Positions 19,931-28,545 of a stretch of DNA of 64,000 bases are shown one piece after another. The notes beneath the pieces are model-generated. The model ran no database searches, was not told the origin of the DNA, and saw nothing but the letters and a program-made list of their open reading frames with translations. Position 1 is the first letter of the stretch. Each line of letters opens with the position of its first letter. The stretch lies in contig NZ_FODX01000001.1 in NCBI RefSeq assembly GCF_900110495.1, positions 1,334,226 through 1,398,225 of the forward strand, in the 5' to 3' direction. Origin of the DNA: Nitrosovibrio sp. Nv6 (GTDB lineage Bacteria; Pseudomonadota; Gammaproteobacteria; Burkholderiales; Nitrosomonadaceae). The position numbers and the translations under genes were made by a program.

Positions 19931-20944
19931 CTATTTGATTCCGATTACCATCGAATCAGCGCCAATCAATGGCTCTACGCGTATATTGGAGAAGCCCGCC
20001 CCTTTCATCCATCCTGTGCAGTCGGCACCTGTAAAATCAAAGCCTCCCGGGGTTTCTATCAGCATATTCAGGCTCATCATTAGCCCGAAAGCGTTCTTTG
20101 AACGGTCGTCGTCGATGATGGATTCATAAACGATCAAAGCCCCGCCCGCAGGAATTGCATCGAACGCCTTCCGGATGAGCATCTTCTTCGTGGGAAGATC
20201 CCAGTCATGCAAAATATGTCCCATCAGCACAACATCTGCCTGTGGCAGCTCATCCTTGAAAAAATCGCCAGGCACGAAATCGACCCTGTCGGCGACGCCT
20301 GCAGCTTCCGCATACTGCCGGAAAACCGGCCCAACCTCGGGCCGATCGAACCCTGAACCGCGCAAATGAGGATGTGCAAGCGCAATCTGCACGGCCAGGT
20401 CTCCCTGGGCAGTGCCTACGTCGATAAACGTATGGTACCCCTGCCACGGAAAGGCGCGCGCAATGATTTTATTGGCCGCATGACTGACACCGGTCATCGC
20501 GGAGAGAAATTCCTTTAAGCCAGCGGGATCGGCGTAAATGGTCTCGAAAAGATCCACCTCCCTGTCCTTGCATTCATTCTGCGGTTTGCCGGTACGAAGC
20601 GCGTCGGTTAGATTGCTCCAGATGGGGTAGAGGCGTCGGTTTGCCATCTCAAGAATGCCGCCGATGTAGGATGGTTTATTACGGTCGAGAAACAGATCAG
20701 TCTCAGGCGTGTTGCTGTAGCGCCCGTCCTCGCGCTTCAGGAAGCCGAGTGCAACCAGCGCATCAAGAAAATCGCGCGCGCCGCGCGGGTGCAACCCTAC
20801 CCGCTCCCCGAGCGAATCCAGACTCGCCGCGCCTTGCGTCAGTTCGGTAAAAACACCCATCTCGACAGCGCAGAGCAGGGTTTTGGATGCCCAAAAGGCC
20901 ATGCCGGTCTGCAAGATATTTTCGGGAGTAGGTTGGTTGTTCAT
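19931..20944 (-). CDS. SAM-dependent O-methyltransferase (acetylserotonin/COMT-like family)
   Basis: A 337-aa class I methyltransferase of the plant-type/hydroxyindole O-methyltransferase family. The N-terminal winged-helix dimerisation domain (about 1-100; [19 protein letters not shown]) is followed by the Rossmann domain with D-V-G-T-A-Q-G-D near 176 (SAM binding), G-D-F-F near 228 and H-I-L-H-D-W near 243, where the histidine is the usual general base. The methyl acceptor is unknown; relatives act on phenols, carotenoids and polyketides. It is a single gene on the minus strand. Confidence 0.88.
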   Translation of the reverse strand: MNNQPTPENILQTGMAFWASKTLLCAVEMGVFTELTQGAASLDSLGERVGLHPRGARDFLDALVALGFLKREDGRYSNTPETDLFLDRNKPSYIGGILEMANRRLYPIWSNLTDALRTGKPQNECKDREVDLFETIYADPAGLKEFLSAMTGVSHAANKIIARAFPWQGYHTFIDVGTAQGDLAVQIALAHPHLRGSGFDRPEVGPVFRQYAEAAGVADRVDFVPGDFFKDELPQADVVLMGHILHDWDLPTKKMLIRKAFDAIPAGGALIVYESIIDDDRSKNAFGLMMSLNMLIETPGGFDFTGADCTGWMKGAGFSNIRVEPLIGADSMVIGIK

Positions 20945-21869
20945 TTGTACTCCAGGTGGAAAAGCGTCCAGTTTAAGATCTCGAATATATTCATGCCGCG
21001 AATCATTCGTCTATTTTCTGCTTCTGTACTTGGAACTGATACATACGAATAAATGCGTCCCGTTTTGGGTGATGAATATCCCAGTCGAGGCCAGTCCGAG
21101 ATTGAGCGATGGGAAAGCTATCTCCTTGTCGTATAGCATGTCCAAACGTCACAGGTTTAGCGGCAGGAAAGGCATCCTCTTCGAGTCTCAAGGGAATCAA
21201 CCTCGGAGGCGCTGGGTGTCCCGGTTGCATCACAAATTAAAGTTTGCGGACTTGGTCGAGGACGCTTCGCGATTGTAAGTTAGTTGCCAACATGCCACAA
21301 GTTGAGCACACAGACAGAAAAAATGCTGTGCCGCAGGATAGAAATGGGGGTTTGGTAGAATAGACTCCGGTTTTGATTCCAGTCTGCTACCTGCTCTACG
21401 ATATCCGGGGTCAGTCGAAGCGAGGCGACGCAAAAACGTCGGGGTTAAGGGGGGCCCCATCGCGTTGCATCTTGCTCCGAGCCGAGCAGTTTCTACCCAT
21501 ACGACCGTATCATTCCGAACCTCCGTGCCACGGGATGCCTGATCACATCGGTACGCCCACAATGCATTCGATGAACTACGGTTCTTGTCTGAATTATATT
21601 TATGGTTTAAGAATAAATAGAAAGAGGCACAATATCTGTCAGCTTAACGCGTAAATCTACCAAGAAGTGGAATCAAGTAATAATTGGAGCGGGATGGCGG
21701 AGGGTGCCCGCCATCAAAGAATCCCCGGGAGAAACTCCGGCCTCCCCCAGAAGATTGGCGTTCGAGCCGGTGATACCCCTAAGCATGCTGTTCCTTATTC
21801 AGGATCCAGTGGATACATAACCACCTGAGCAAAAGTGCCGGACGCTACTGGTCACATGGGAACCAGGCA
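20945..21869. other. 925-bp region without a supported gene
   Basis: Upstream region of both the methyltransferase (minus) and the 611-aa gene (plus). Several frames of 60-130 codons occur, none with recognisable features or good start sites. The clear element is the repeat copy at 21629-21706. The rest reads as non-coding or decayed DNA. Confidence 0.4.
21629..21706 (+). repeat. Direct repeat copy A (78 bp, imperfect)
   Basis: A 78-bp block beginning ACAATATC and ending AGGGTG, containing AGCTTAACGCG, AAATCTAC and ATAATTGG. A second copy of the same length and orientation lies at 25902-25979. By eye about four fifths of positions match. The pair brackets three genes. Confidence 0.75.
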
Positions 21870-23705
21870 ATGACAAGAAACGCGAACCTCTATGATATCT
21901 GTGATCAGCCGATCCTTGAAGGAGAGTGCCTCACTCCTCCGGGACGCAATCTTCGGTTCATATACAGAAAAGTGGCCGGCCATACCGTCCTGAAGTATTT
22001 GATTCTCAAAGGCTGCCGCCACCCTGCTATAGGGGTTACGGAAATATCCCGCTATCAAGAGATGATGCGTAAAGCCATGCAGGCTAGCGTGGATAACTGG
22101 CAGGATCGGCTGTGGATCGAAACAACCTTCCATTCTTTGGCTCGACTTCTTGATAGCATCGAAAACCCCCGTTGGCAGCAGCGCGAAAAGGCTGAGCGGA
22201 TCGACAGCGAACCGAGTCGAACAGATTTGCAGGCGATGATCGATAACTGTCTGCAGGACATTTTACGGATCTGGGATCAGGATAAGAATGATCCCTGGTT
22301 TCCAGTTGCCGCACAGGTCGAGTTATCGGGCGATGACCATATGGATGGCAAGAATTTTATCAACGTACTACAGGGGATTGGTTCCTTCGAATATAAAAAC
22401 ATCACGGTGTTGTTTGCGTTGATACGCTGCTTTCTGATGACGAACCCCGGCAAACTCCGGCTCATCCGAAAACCTTATCGCGGGATTTGCGAACCCCTGT
22501 CCGTATCCTTTACGTTGATCTGGCACAGAATAGCCTTTTCAGATATCAATTTTTTCGAACATCTGCTTGTATTTTTAGGCTCAGATGCCTCGCGGCGGCA
22601 ACATTATGCTCGTATCGTCCCGATTCTGGAAAATCTGCTGCGCTACTGCGTATGCAGCAGTCGGGAATGGCTTGAGACGCCGAATAACCACATTAAGCAC
22701 CCCGCTATCACCTGTTTTCCGAACGATGCGGAGGGACGACCCCTGTGCCGGCTGTCCGAAGACGCCATGCAAAAGAAACGGAACCTGGGATTCGGCGATT
22801 ACATCCCCGATACGGATACGACCTTTCTCACTCTGGCGATGGCGAGAAAGTGGCTTGATTTTGTGCAGAGGGAGCAGCTGACGGTGGACAACGTGCTTCT
22901 GGAAGCTTGTGAGTCGCTGTTGGCTTATCCTTGGGTGGAAATTATCGGCGAATACCAGGTAGGAGGTAAATACAACTCGAATCCACCCACCATTCAGATC
23001 ACAAAGCCCCTGGATTACGAGGGCGCCGTGCCGATATGGTTTGATAAAACATTCAAGAAAATCGACGGCAGCATAATCAGGGAAATGCTGGGTAATGAGA
23101 TTTGTCCAGGCCATAACATGGACATCCTGGACGCCATTCTTGTTAACCGGAAACAATGGAGGGCGTTGGAGGGTGAAAACCTGGCCTTTTTACAGCGGTT
23201 GCTTGATTTTCATCATCGCGCCTTCGCAAGCGATAATTTTCGTCACGAAACCGCCCTCAAGTATTATTTGCCGGAAGTATATGTCTATTATTTGGGACGC
23301 ATGTACCAGACTTACAGAACGCTCACTGATATGGATAAACGTATTCTGGACCCTGAAGAAAAAATTGAAAACATGCGTCGGATTGCTCAGCAGTACTGCA
23401 AGGATGAGCTAATCGGGTATTCCCTCAATGCCTTCGATGCCGCTCTGGCAGTATCCACGCTCGTGCTGCTGGAATATGAACCAAGACATGACGGAGTAAT
23501 TGCCGCTGGCCTCAATGTGCTAAGCCAGGCGACGGGGGAAGGCAGAGGCAGGCATCCTTACCGAGCCTATGAATGGAACCGCATGCGCCACCCCACCCGA
23601 ATACTGGTTGGCAGTGAGGTTGCAACCTCCCTGTTTGTGCTGAGAGCCTGCAGCGAAGCCATGCACTATCTCAAAAATGAGGTAACTATAAATCGGGGGG
23701 CGTAA
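21870..23705 (+). CDS. Unrecognised 611-aa protein
   Basis: A long, well-formed frame with normal residue composition that I cannot assign. It has no signal peptide and no clear membrane segment, so it is probably cytoplasmic. It is rich in helices and aromatic residues. A D-T-D-T-T-F-L-T-L-A motif near residue 315, repeated W-x-x-x-V-Q/D helices, and a C-terminal R-H-P-T-R-I-L-V-G-S-E-V-A-T-S helix are compatible with an alpha/alpha-barrel enzyme such as those of terpene cyclases or glycosidases, but no diagnostic motif confirms this. The ADP-ribosylglycohydrolase-fold gene follows on the same strand about 200 bp on. Ribosome-binding site is weak (GGGAACC). Both genes lie between two copies of a direct repeat. 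Confidence 0.75.
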   Translation: MTRNANLYDICDQPILEGECLTPPGRNLRFIYRKVAGHTVLKYLILKGCRHPAIGVTEISRYQEMMRKAMQASVDNWQDRLWIETTFHSLARLLDSIENPRWQQREKAERIDSEPSRTDLQAMIDNCLQDILRIWDQDKNDPWFPVAAQVELSGDDHMDGKNFINVLQGIGSFEYKNITVLFALIRCFLMTNPGKLRLIRKPYRGICEPLSVSFTLIWHRIAFSDINFFEHLLVFLGSDASRRQHYARIVPILENLLRYCVCSSREWLETPNNHIKHPAITCFPNDAEGRPLCRLSEDAMQKKRNLGFGDYIPDTDTTFLTLAMARKWLDFVQREQLTVDNVLLEACESLLAYPWVEIIGEYQVGGKYNSNPPTIQITKPLDYEGAVPIWFDKTFKKIDGSIIREMLGNEICPGHNMDILDAILVNRKQWRALEGENLAFLQRLLDFHHRAFASDNFRHETALKYYLPEVYVYYLGRMYQTYRTLTDMDKRILDPEEKIENMRRIAQQYCKDELIGYSLNAFDAALAVSTLVLLEYEPRHDGVIAAGLNVLSQATGEGRGRHPYRAYEWNRMRHPTRILVGSEVATSLFVLRACSEAMHYLKNEVTINRGA

Positions 23706-23907
23706 CAGAACCGGATTTGTGGAGGGTTTTTCAACAGAATTGCCTTGGGCAGACATCGCGGATGCCGGCGCCAGCAAAGGGAACTTCCCCGGTTTCGTTT
23801 TGTTCCTCCAATGCTCGCAAGATCACAAGAGATCCTACCAGGGACACTACAAATCCGGACAAAAGATTTATTTGGATAATGAGGTTAACCAAGAGGAGGA
23901 TCAGAAC

Positions 23908-25002
23908 ATGTCCGACCCAGCCATACAGGACCGAGCCGCCGGGGCCATCATGGGCGCCTTTATCGGGGATGCCTTAGGCCTCGGCCCCCACTGGTACTAC
24001 GACCTCACCGTGCTCCGCCGCGACTACGGCGACTGGATCACGACCTATGCCGATCCCAAGCCGGGTCGCTACCATAGCGAACTTAAAGCGGGCCAACTCT
24101 CCCAGGGGGGGATCATTCTCCGGCTCATGCTGCGCTCGCTCGTCGAGCGCGGCGGCTATGATGAAGTAGACTTCTGTCGGCGAATGGATGAAGAAATATT
24201 CCCGTTGCTCAACGGCATGCCGGTGAATGGACCGGGCGGATATACCCAGCAGTCGATTCGCGACGCCTGGCGCAAACGTGTCCAGCAGAACCTGCCCTGG
24301 GGGCAAACGGGAGGCCAGGCCGATACCACCGAAGCGATAGGACGCACGCTCGCCCTGGCGGTTCGCTACGCCTTCCAGCCGCCGGAACTGGCAGCGACCA
24401 TCTTCAGCAATACACGCCTCACCCAGACCGACGGAACCGTGATTACCCTGACGGTCGCATACGGGGCAGTGTTGGGTCTTCTGGTGCAAGGACACAAGCT
24501 CAACAGAAGCCTTTCCGGCAAACTCATGCGATTGGCAAGGGCGGGAAAACTGCCTTTCCATTCGATGGCGCATACCGACCTGCAGCCGCCACAGGAGGAC
24601 CGTCCGCGGGAAAGCGGACATTTCGTCTCTCCGGACGCCCTGCTCACTCCCTCATATGTCGCTGCCGCCGCTGTGGACTCCGATATCCGGATAGAGCCCG
24701 CGTGGAAAGTCTCCATTGTATATGGCATGACCTGTGCCATTTATCACCAACTTCCCGCAGCCTACCATCTCGCTGCCCGCTTTCCGAACGATTTCGAATC
24801 GGCTGTGCTCCACGCGGTAAATGGCGGCGGCGAAAACCAGGCGCGCGCCATGTTGACCGGCGCACTCGTCGGAGCCCAAACCGGGCTATCGGGAATACCC
24901 CGGCGCTTCCTTGAGGGCTTGGACGAAGCAGAAACGCTCCAGCGACTTGCGATGGACCTGACCTCGAAAGTCGGTGCTTCAACCGCTGCCGGGGAGGATT
25001 GA
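23908..25002 (+). CDS. ADP-ribosylglycohydrolase-fold protein with degenerate metal-binding motifs
   Basis: From ATG 23908, which has a strong GAGGAGG site eight bases upstream, the product is 364 aa; an in-frame extension to 23719 is judged untranslated. The fold is recognisable by G-A-x-x-G-D-A-L-G near residue 15 and by the C-terminal N-G-G-G-x-x-x-A-R-A-x-x-x-G-A-L-V-G-A block near 312. In active enzymes these regions carry T-D-D-T and G-G-D-T-D-T/S, whose Asp/Thr residues bind two magnesium ions. Here they read L-S-Q-G-G and G-G-G-E-N-Q-A-R, so the ligands are missing. It may bind rather than hydrolyse ADP-ribose-like ligands, or act by another chemistry. Cytoplasmic; possible partner of the 611-aa protein. 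Confidence 0.82.
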   Translation: MSDPAIQDRAAGAIMGAFIGDALGLGPHWYYDLTVLRRDYGDWITTYADPKPGRYHSELKAGQLSQGGIILRLMLRSLVERGGYDEVDFCRRMDEEIFPLLNGMPVNGPGGYTQQSIRDAWRKRVQQNLPWGQTGGQADTTEAIGRTLALAVRYAFQPPELAATIFSNTRLTQTDGTVITLTVAYGAVLGLLVQGHKLNRSLSGKLMRLARAGKLPFHSMAHTDLQPPQEDRPRESGHFVSPDALLTPSYVAAAAVDSDIRIEPAWKVSIVYGMTCAIYHQLPAAYHLAARFPNDFESAVLHAVNGGGENQARAMLTGALVGAQTGLSGIPRRFLEGLDEAETLQRLAMDLTSKVGASTAAGED

Positions 25003-25191
25003 AGACCTCCACGATAATCTACTGGACTCAGGTTTTTGGGAGGTCGCATTAGCAATACAGCCGGCACTCAACGATGGCTGGGGTGAACGTAAACACAGGT
25101 TCAAATCCATCGTGCCCTGAGCTTGCTCCTTAAACCCTAATCCATGCTCCAGAGCAATTGCTCTCACCCTTTCATCTTCAACGTGTTTTTC

Positions 25192-25794
25192 TCATGGCCC
25201 TTTCTTCATACCCCTTTCCTTAAGCTCGGCCCTCTTTCTCTTGATTATTTCATTTCGCATTTCATGGAATTGCTCCCGCATTTCATGCTCGATGAAGACC
25301 TGCCCCACTGCCAAAGGAAACCAAACCTCCGGGATGGTATCGGTATGATGGATAACACGGGTTTTAGCGCCTTCATGGATCAGATAAGTAGTACCTTCCA
25401 TCTTACGCATGTTGCCACTGATCAGGTGGGTCCGAATTTTATGAAAGGGCATTAGCCTTATTTCCCGTGTTGATTCGAACGGATAGGCGATGGGACCGTA
25501 AATTGCGGCGCCGCGCTGGAAAATCGTAAGCGTGTCTCCAGAAACACGGGCCACCTTGCTCTCCTTTAAGTTGGAGACAAAATCAGCCATATGGTCAAAG
25601 TCGGTCAGCACGGCCCAGACCTCCTGTTGTGTTGCCGAAACCAAAAAAGTTACATCAACAATAATGTTTTCCCCGGCCGTTTTTACCTTCACTTCAATAT
25701 CCTCACGATCAAGCGAATCCGCCATTGACGCCATCGTAAATAGCAGGGACCAAATGAATAGCAAGAAGGAAGCGTTTCTCATTGGCACATGCAA
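25192..25794 (-). CDS. SRPBCC (START-like) domain protein with signal peptide
   Basis: A 200-aa protein with an N-terminal hydrophobic export signal (about residues 8-25) and one START/polyketide-cyclase-type domain. Typical features are V-x-V-x-F-L-V-S-A-T-Q-Q-E-V-W-A-V-L-T-D-F-D near residue 45, which begins the helix-grip fold, and L-I-S-G-N-M-R-K-M-E-G-T near 125. Such domains bind hydrophobic ligands in a central pocket. The C-terminus is a long charged helix. The ligand is unknown. It converges with the ADP-ribosylglycohydrolase-fold gene. The first in-frame ATG is used; a start four codons later is equally possible. Confidence 0.8.
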   Translation of the reverse strand: MHVPMRNASFLLFIWSLLFTMASMADSLDREDIEVKVKTAGENIIVDVTFLVSATQQEVWAVLTDFDHMADFVSNLKESKVARVSGDTLTIFQRGAAIYGPIAYPFESTREIRLMPFHKIRTHLISGNMRKMEGTTYLIHEGAKTRVIHHTDTIPEVWFPLAVGQVFIEHEMREQFHEMRNEIIKRKRAELKERGMKKGP

Positions 25795-25901
25795 GGGAGG
25801 GAGCAGGGTTATCTTATTCGTAGAACGGAGAGCGGAGAGCGGCTTGTAGCAACACTCTACGGCATTTACGCTGGAACTGAAGGAATAATGAGGGACAGAC
25901 T

Positions 25902-25979
25902 ACAATATCGGGTAGCTTAACGCGCAAATCTACTCTAAGAGATGAGATTGAGTGATAATTGGCGCGAGATGGGAGGGTG
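25902..25979 (+). repeat. Direct repeat copy B (78 bp, imperfect)
   Basis: Partner of the block at 21629-21706: same length, same orientation, with shared ACAATATC, AGCTTAACGCG, AAATCTAC, GATAATTGG-like and AGGGTG segments. It lies just upstream of the SRPBCC gene and downstream edge of the three-gene segment. Confidence 0.75.
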
Positions 25980-26041
25980 TCTTTCACATTGATACCGTAA
26001 GGTGCTGAACCTATAGAGATTATGCACCGAGTACACACTTA

Positions 26042-26062
26042 GTTACCACGTTTGTTACCACG
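26042..26062 (+). repeat. Tandem GTTACCACG, possible integrase arm-type sites
   Basis: GTTACCACG occurs twice, at 26042-26050 and 26054-26062, with three bases between. The same TTACCAC core occurs several times between the integrase-side gene and tRNA-Ser around 47500-47583. Arm-type integrase sites at both ends of an island would look like this, so the pair may mark the left end. No core duplication of the tRNA was found here. Confidence 0.35.
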
Positions 26063-26345
26063 CTTTGCGTCTGCATACCCATCCTCATCGTTCTCCACGA
26101 GAGTCTACTTTCGTTTATTTCCACGGCATTCGCCACAAAGTTGAGACCCCGTTTGCGAGTCAGGGATAATATGCCCCATTAACACCCCACCCAGATAGCG
26201 GCTGGTAGTTATTAAAACTCTCGCGGCTTTGGCCATGTCATCCCAACGAAAAGGTCGTTATGCGGAGATGCAATCGTTGGTGTCTCTACACGCCAAACTG
26301 CCCTTAATTCACAAGAAGAGCTGATCCACAGCAGCAGTCCCCAAT

Positions 26346-27041
26346 TTACCGTAGCTTAACAAGGTAACGGTAATGCATACAACTCTGTCTAAGTGGGCAA
26401 TTAACGCACAGAGGTTTTCGAGATTTACAATAGCTTGCAGCAATGTCGAGCATTGCCCAATTCAATTCGATAGCGTGCCCACTTGCAAGAATTCTATAGG
26501 CCGCGGCATGCAACGCTCTATCGTAACGGATATCGGCTTTAACAGGACGAATAAAGAAGTACCGCCTCAATAGCCTGGCCATACTCGAATCCATCAATGG
26601 ATGTGGTTCACCGTGAATAAACAGCAAAGTAGCGTTTGCAAGATACTGCCCAACAGCTGTGATTTTTTCCAACTCATCGCGGCGACGCGGCCATTTCTCT
26701 CCGATAGCTACAAGTTCCTGTGCCAGGCCTTGCAAAGCAGGGGAGCGGCGTCGCCATAGACCAATTGGCTTCAATGTCGCCGCAAGTTCGTCCAGGTTAC
26801 TGGATGCGATCGCGCTCCAGCCGGAGTACCGTTGCAGAAAATGCGGTAAAAATGCAGCAACGGTTTCTGCTCGTGTCCTCTGCAGCAGGACTTCCACTAC
26901 CAGCAAAACGTAAGTTCCGGCACCTTTAACCCGCCATGGGAAAACCCGTCCGTTGACCGGAAACCATACAAGCAGTTTTTTTCGGAAAAGAGCGATCCGC
27001 CGGTCTGATACTGAATTATCTGGAGGTTTCGAAATGTTCAT
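26346..27041 (-). CDS. HhH-GPD DNA glycosylase with Fe-S cluster (mismatch type, MutY/MIG-like)
   Basis: A 231-aa DNA base-excision enzyme of the endonuclease III superfamily. Seen are P-W-R near residue 36, L-x-Q-R-T near 53, the helix-hairpin-helix with A-V-G-Q-Y-L-A-N-A near 130, the catalytic aspartate in L-M-D-S-S near 150, and a C-terminal iron-sulfur loop C-x6-C-x2-C-x5-C. In endonuclease III the residue after V-G-x is the catalytic lysine; here it is tyrosine, as in the thymine-DNA mismatch glycosylase of methanobacterial restriction-modification systems. It is divergent from a C5-cytosine methyltransferase with 47 bp between. A role in repairing G:T mismatches left by deaminated 5-methylcytosine is a good inference, replacing Vsr. 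Confidence 0.85.
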   Translation of the reverse strand: MNISKPPDNSVSDRRIALFRKKLLVWFPVNGRVFPWRVKGAGTYVLLVVEVLLQRTRAETVAAFLPHFLQRYSGWSAIASSNLDELAATLKPIGLWRRRSPALQGLAQELVAIGEKWPRRRDELEKITAVGQYLANATLLFIHGEPHPLMDSSMARLLRRYFFIRPVKADIRYDRALHAAAYRILASGHAIELNWAMLDIAASYCKSRKPLCVNCPLRQSCMHYRYLVKLR

Positions 27042-27088
27042 GTCAAAATCGCGCTCAGCTGACGGGTTATCAAATATTGTGAAAAAGC

Positions 27089-28441
27089 ATGGACAAGGTT
27101 ACAAAACCCCTTCGTTTCTTAGATGTCTTCGCAGGTTGCGGAGGTCTTTCGCTCGGTCTTCTGCAAGCGGGTTGCCAAGGTGTTTTTGCTATCGAGAAAA
27201 ATGACCATGCGTTTGAGACACTTCACCACAACTTAGTAGACGGAAAGCGTTACCAGTTTGATTGGCCAAAATGGCTCCCGAGAAAGGCGATGGCATGTGA
27301 GGAACTGCTAAGGAATTATGGTCCCGAATTAGACGCAATGAAAGATAACATCGACCTGATCGTGGGTAGTCCTCCTTGCCAAGGCTTTTCCACGGCTGGG
27401 CAGCGCGATCCTAACGACCCCCGTAACAAAATGACCGAGCAGTATTTGTTGCTGGTAGAAAAACTGCAACCTCGTTATCTGGCCATTGAGAATGTCGCGG
27501 GCTTCAACATACGATTCGAGGCCGAGGAAGGTTTAAATAGGTCGTTCAATGCGTCTAAGCGCTCCTCGTATGCCGATCACATAGCAGGGCGACTAGTGGA
27601 TCTTGGCTACTCTGTCTCGCGGGGCTTAGTTAATTGCGCGGATTTCGGCGTACCACAAAATCGCGTGCGATACTTAATGTTATGTGAACGGGACCACACG
27701 CAAGACGTCGCCAGAACAAGCCTTTTCCAAAATTTGATCAATTACCGTAGTGAGTTTCTGAAGCGCAAAAATCTACCTTCTACGCGTAAAATCTCCGTTA
27801 AAGAAGCGATAGGAGATTTACTCGTGACAGGAAAAAAACTGGTGGACAATACGGATTCTGGCGTCAAAGGTTTTAAGGAGGCGGAGTACCAGCCACCAGT
27901 AACACTTGATTGCTACCTGAGCCTGATGCGCATGTATGCGCCGCCTGCCGCACCGAATAGTCGCCGCCTTGCTAAGCACTTGTTGGCAACGGTACGATAT
28001 TTTGAAAAGGTACAAGAAGTTTGTCGACCAGGCATTTGCATGTCGGTAGCGGAGCGCAAAAAACTTGGCACAAAGAAGCATTCGACAACGCTCCTACACG
28101 GTGACTGGCCAGCACCGACAATAACCACTCTACCTGACGATATCGTGCACTATAGCGAGCCTCGTATCCTCACTGTCAGAGAAAATGCTCGGCTCCAATC
28201 GTTCCCTGACTGGTTCGAATTTAAAGGCAGTTACACGACTGGGGGGAAGCAACGGAAACACCAGTGTCCTCGGTATACTCAAGTTGGCAACGCAGTCCCT
28301 CCTCTATTGGCTAACGCAATTGGAGAAATATTGAACACGCTCTGCTCTTCTGAACTTTCTATCGATGAGCTGGCGACAAGGTCCTCTGGAGATTTGACAA
28401 ATATGGAAGCCGAAAAATCATCCCTGTTTGCAGTCGTATAG
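27089..28441 (+). CDS. C5-cytosine DNA methyltransferase (candidate DruM)
   Basis: A 450-aa DNA (cytosine-5) methyltransferase. Motifs in order: F-A-G-C-G-G-L-S (I, SAM binding) near 14, G-S-P-P-C-Q-G-F-S (IV, catalytic Cys about 97), E-N-V (VI) near 133, Q-N-R-V-R (VIII) near 189, and Q-V-G-N-A-V-P-P (X) near 401. Between VIII and X lies a variable region of about 190 residues, the target-recognition domain; the DNA target cannot be read from it. It converges with the DUF1998 helicase gene (104 bp between stops). A cytosine methyltransferase next to such a helicase is the composition of Druantia type II, where it is called DruM. There is no restriction endonuclease of ordinary type alongside. 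Confidence 0.93.
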   Translation: MDKVTKPLRFLDVFAGCGGLSLGLLQAGCQGVFAIEKNDHAFETLHHNLVDGKRYQFDWPKWLPRKAMACEELLRNYGPELDAMKDNIDLIVGSPPCQGFSTAGQRDPNDPRNKMTEQYLLLVEKLQPRYLAIENVAGFNIRFEAEEGLNRSFNASKRSSYADHIAGRLVDLGYSVSRGLVNCADFGVPQNRVRYLMLCERDHTQDVARTSLFQNLINYRSEFLKRKNLPSTRKISVKEAIGDLLVTGKKLVDNTDSGVKGFKEAEYQPPVTLDCYLSLMRMYAPPAAPNSRRLAKHLLATVRYFEKVQEVCRPGICMSVAERKKLGTKKHSTTLLHGDWPAPTITTLPDDIVHYSEPRILTVRENARLQSFPDWFEFKGSYTTGGKQRKHQCPRYTQVGNAVPPLLANAIGEILNTLCSSELSIDELATRSSGDLTNMEAEKSSLFAVV

Positions 28442-28545
28442 CTCACCACCAATGCTTTTCCAATGATGCTTTGGTAATTTGGTTTTTTTTCGGCCGCAAT
28501 TTGCAGAGTGAAAAAGACGAGAGAGAAACTTTGCCCTAACTTTAA

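Larger units (their letters stand above)
25795..26345. other. Intergenic region with repeat copy B and possible island edge
   Basis: About 550 bp without a gene. It contains the second 78-bp repeat copy (25902-25979) and a perfect tandem of GTTACCACG (26042-26062) resembling motifs near the integrase. The edge between ordinary chromosome and island cargo probably lies here. Confidence 0.4.

Noticed and set aside
26157..26180. GCGAGTCAGGG...TATG near the proposed left end resembles the anticodon-arm region of tRNA-Ser (47727-47745) and might be an attachment core
   Set aside because: Only an 8-base exact match (CGAGTCAG) with scattered identity around it, and it matches the anticodon arm rather than the 3' end where such integrases normally act. 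Could be chance.
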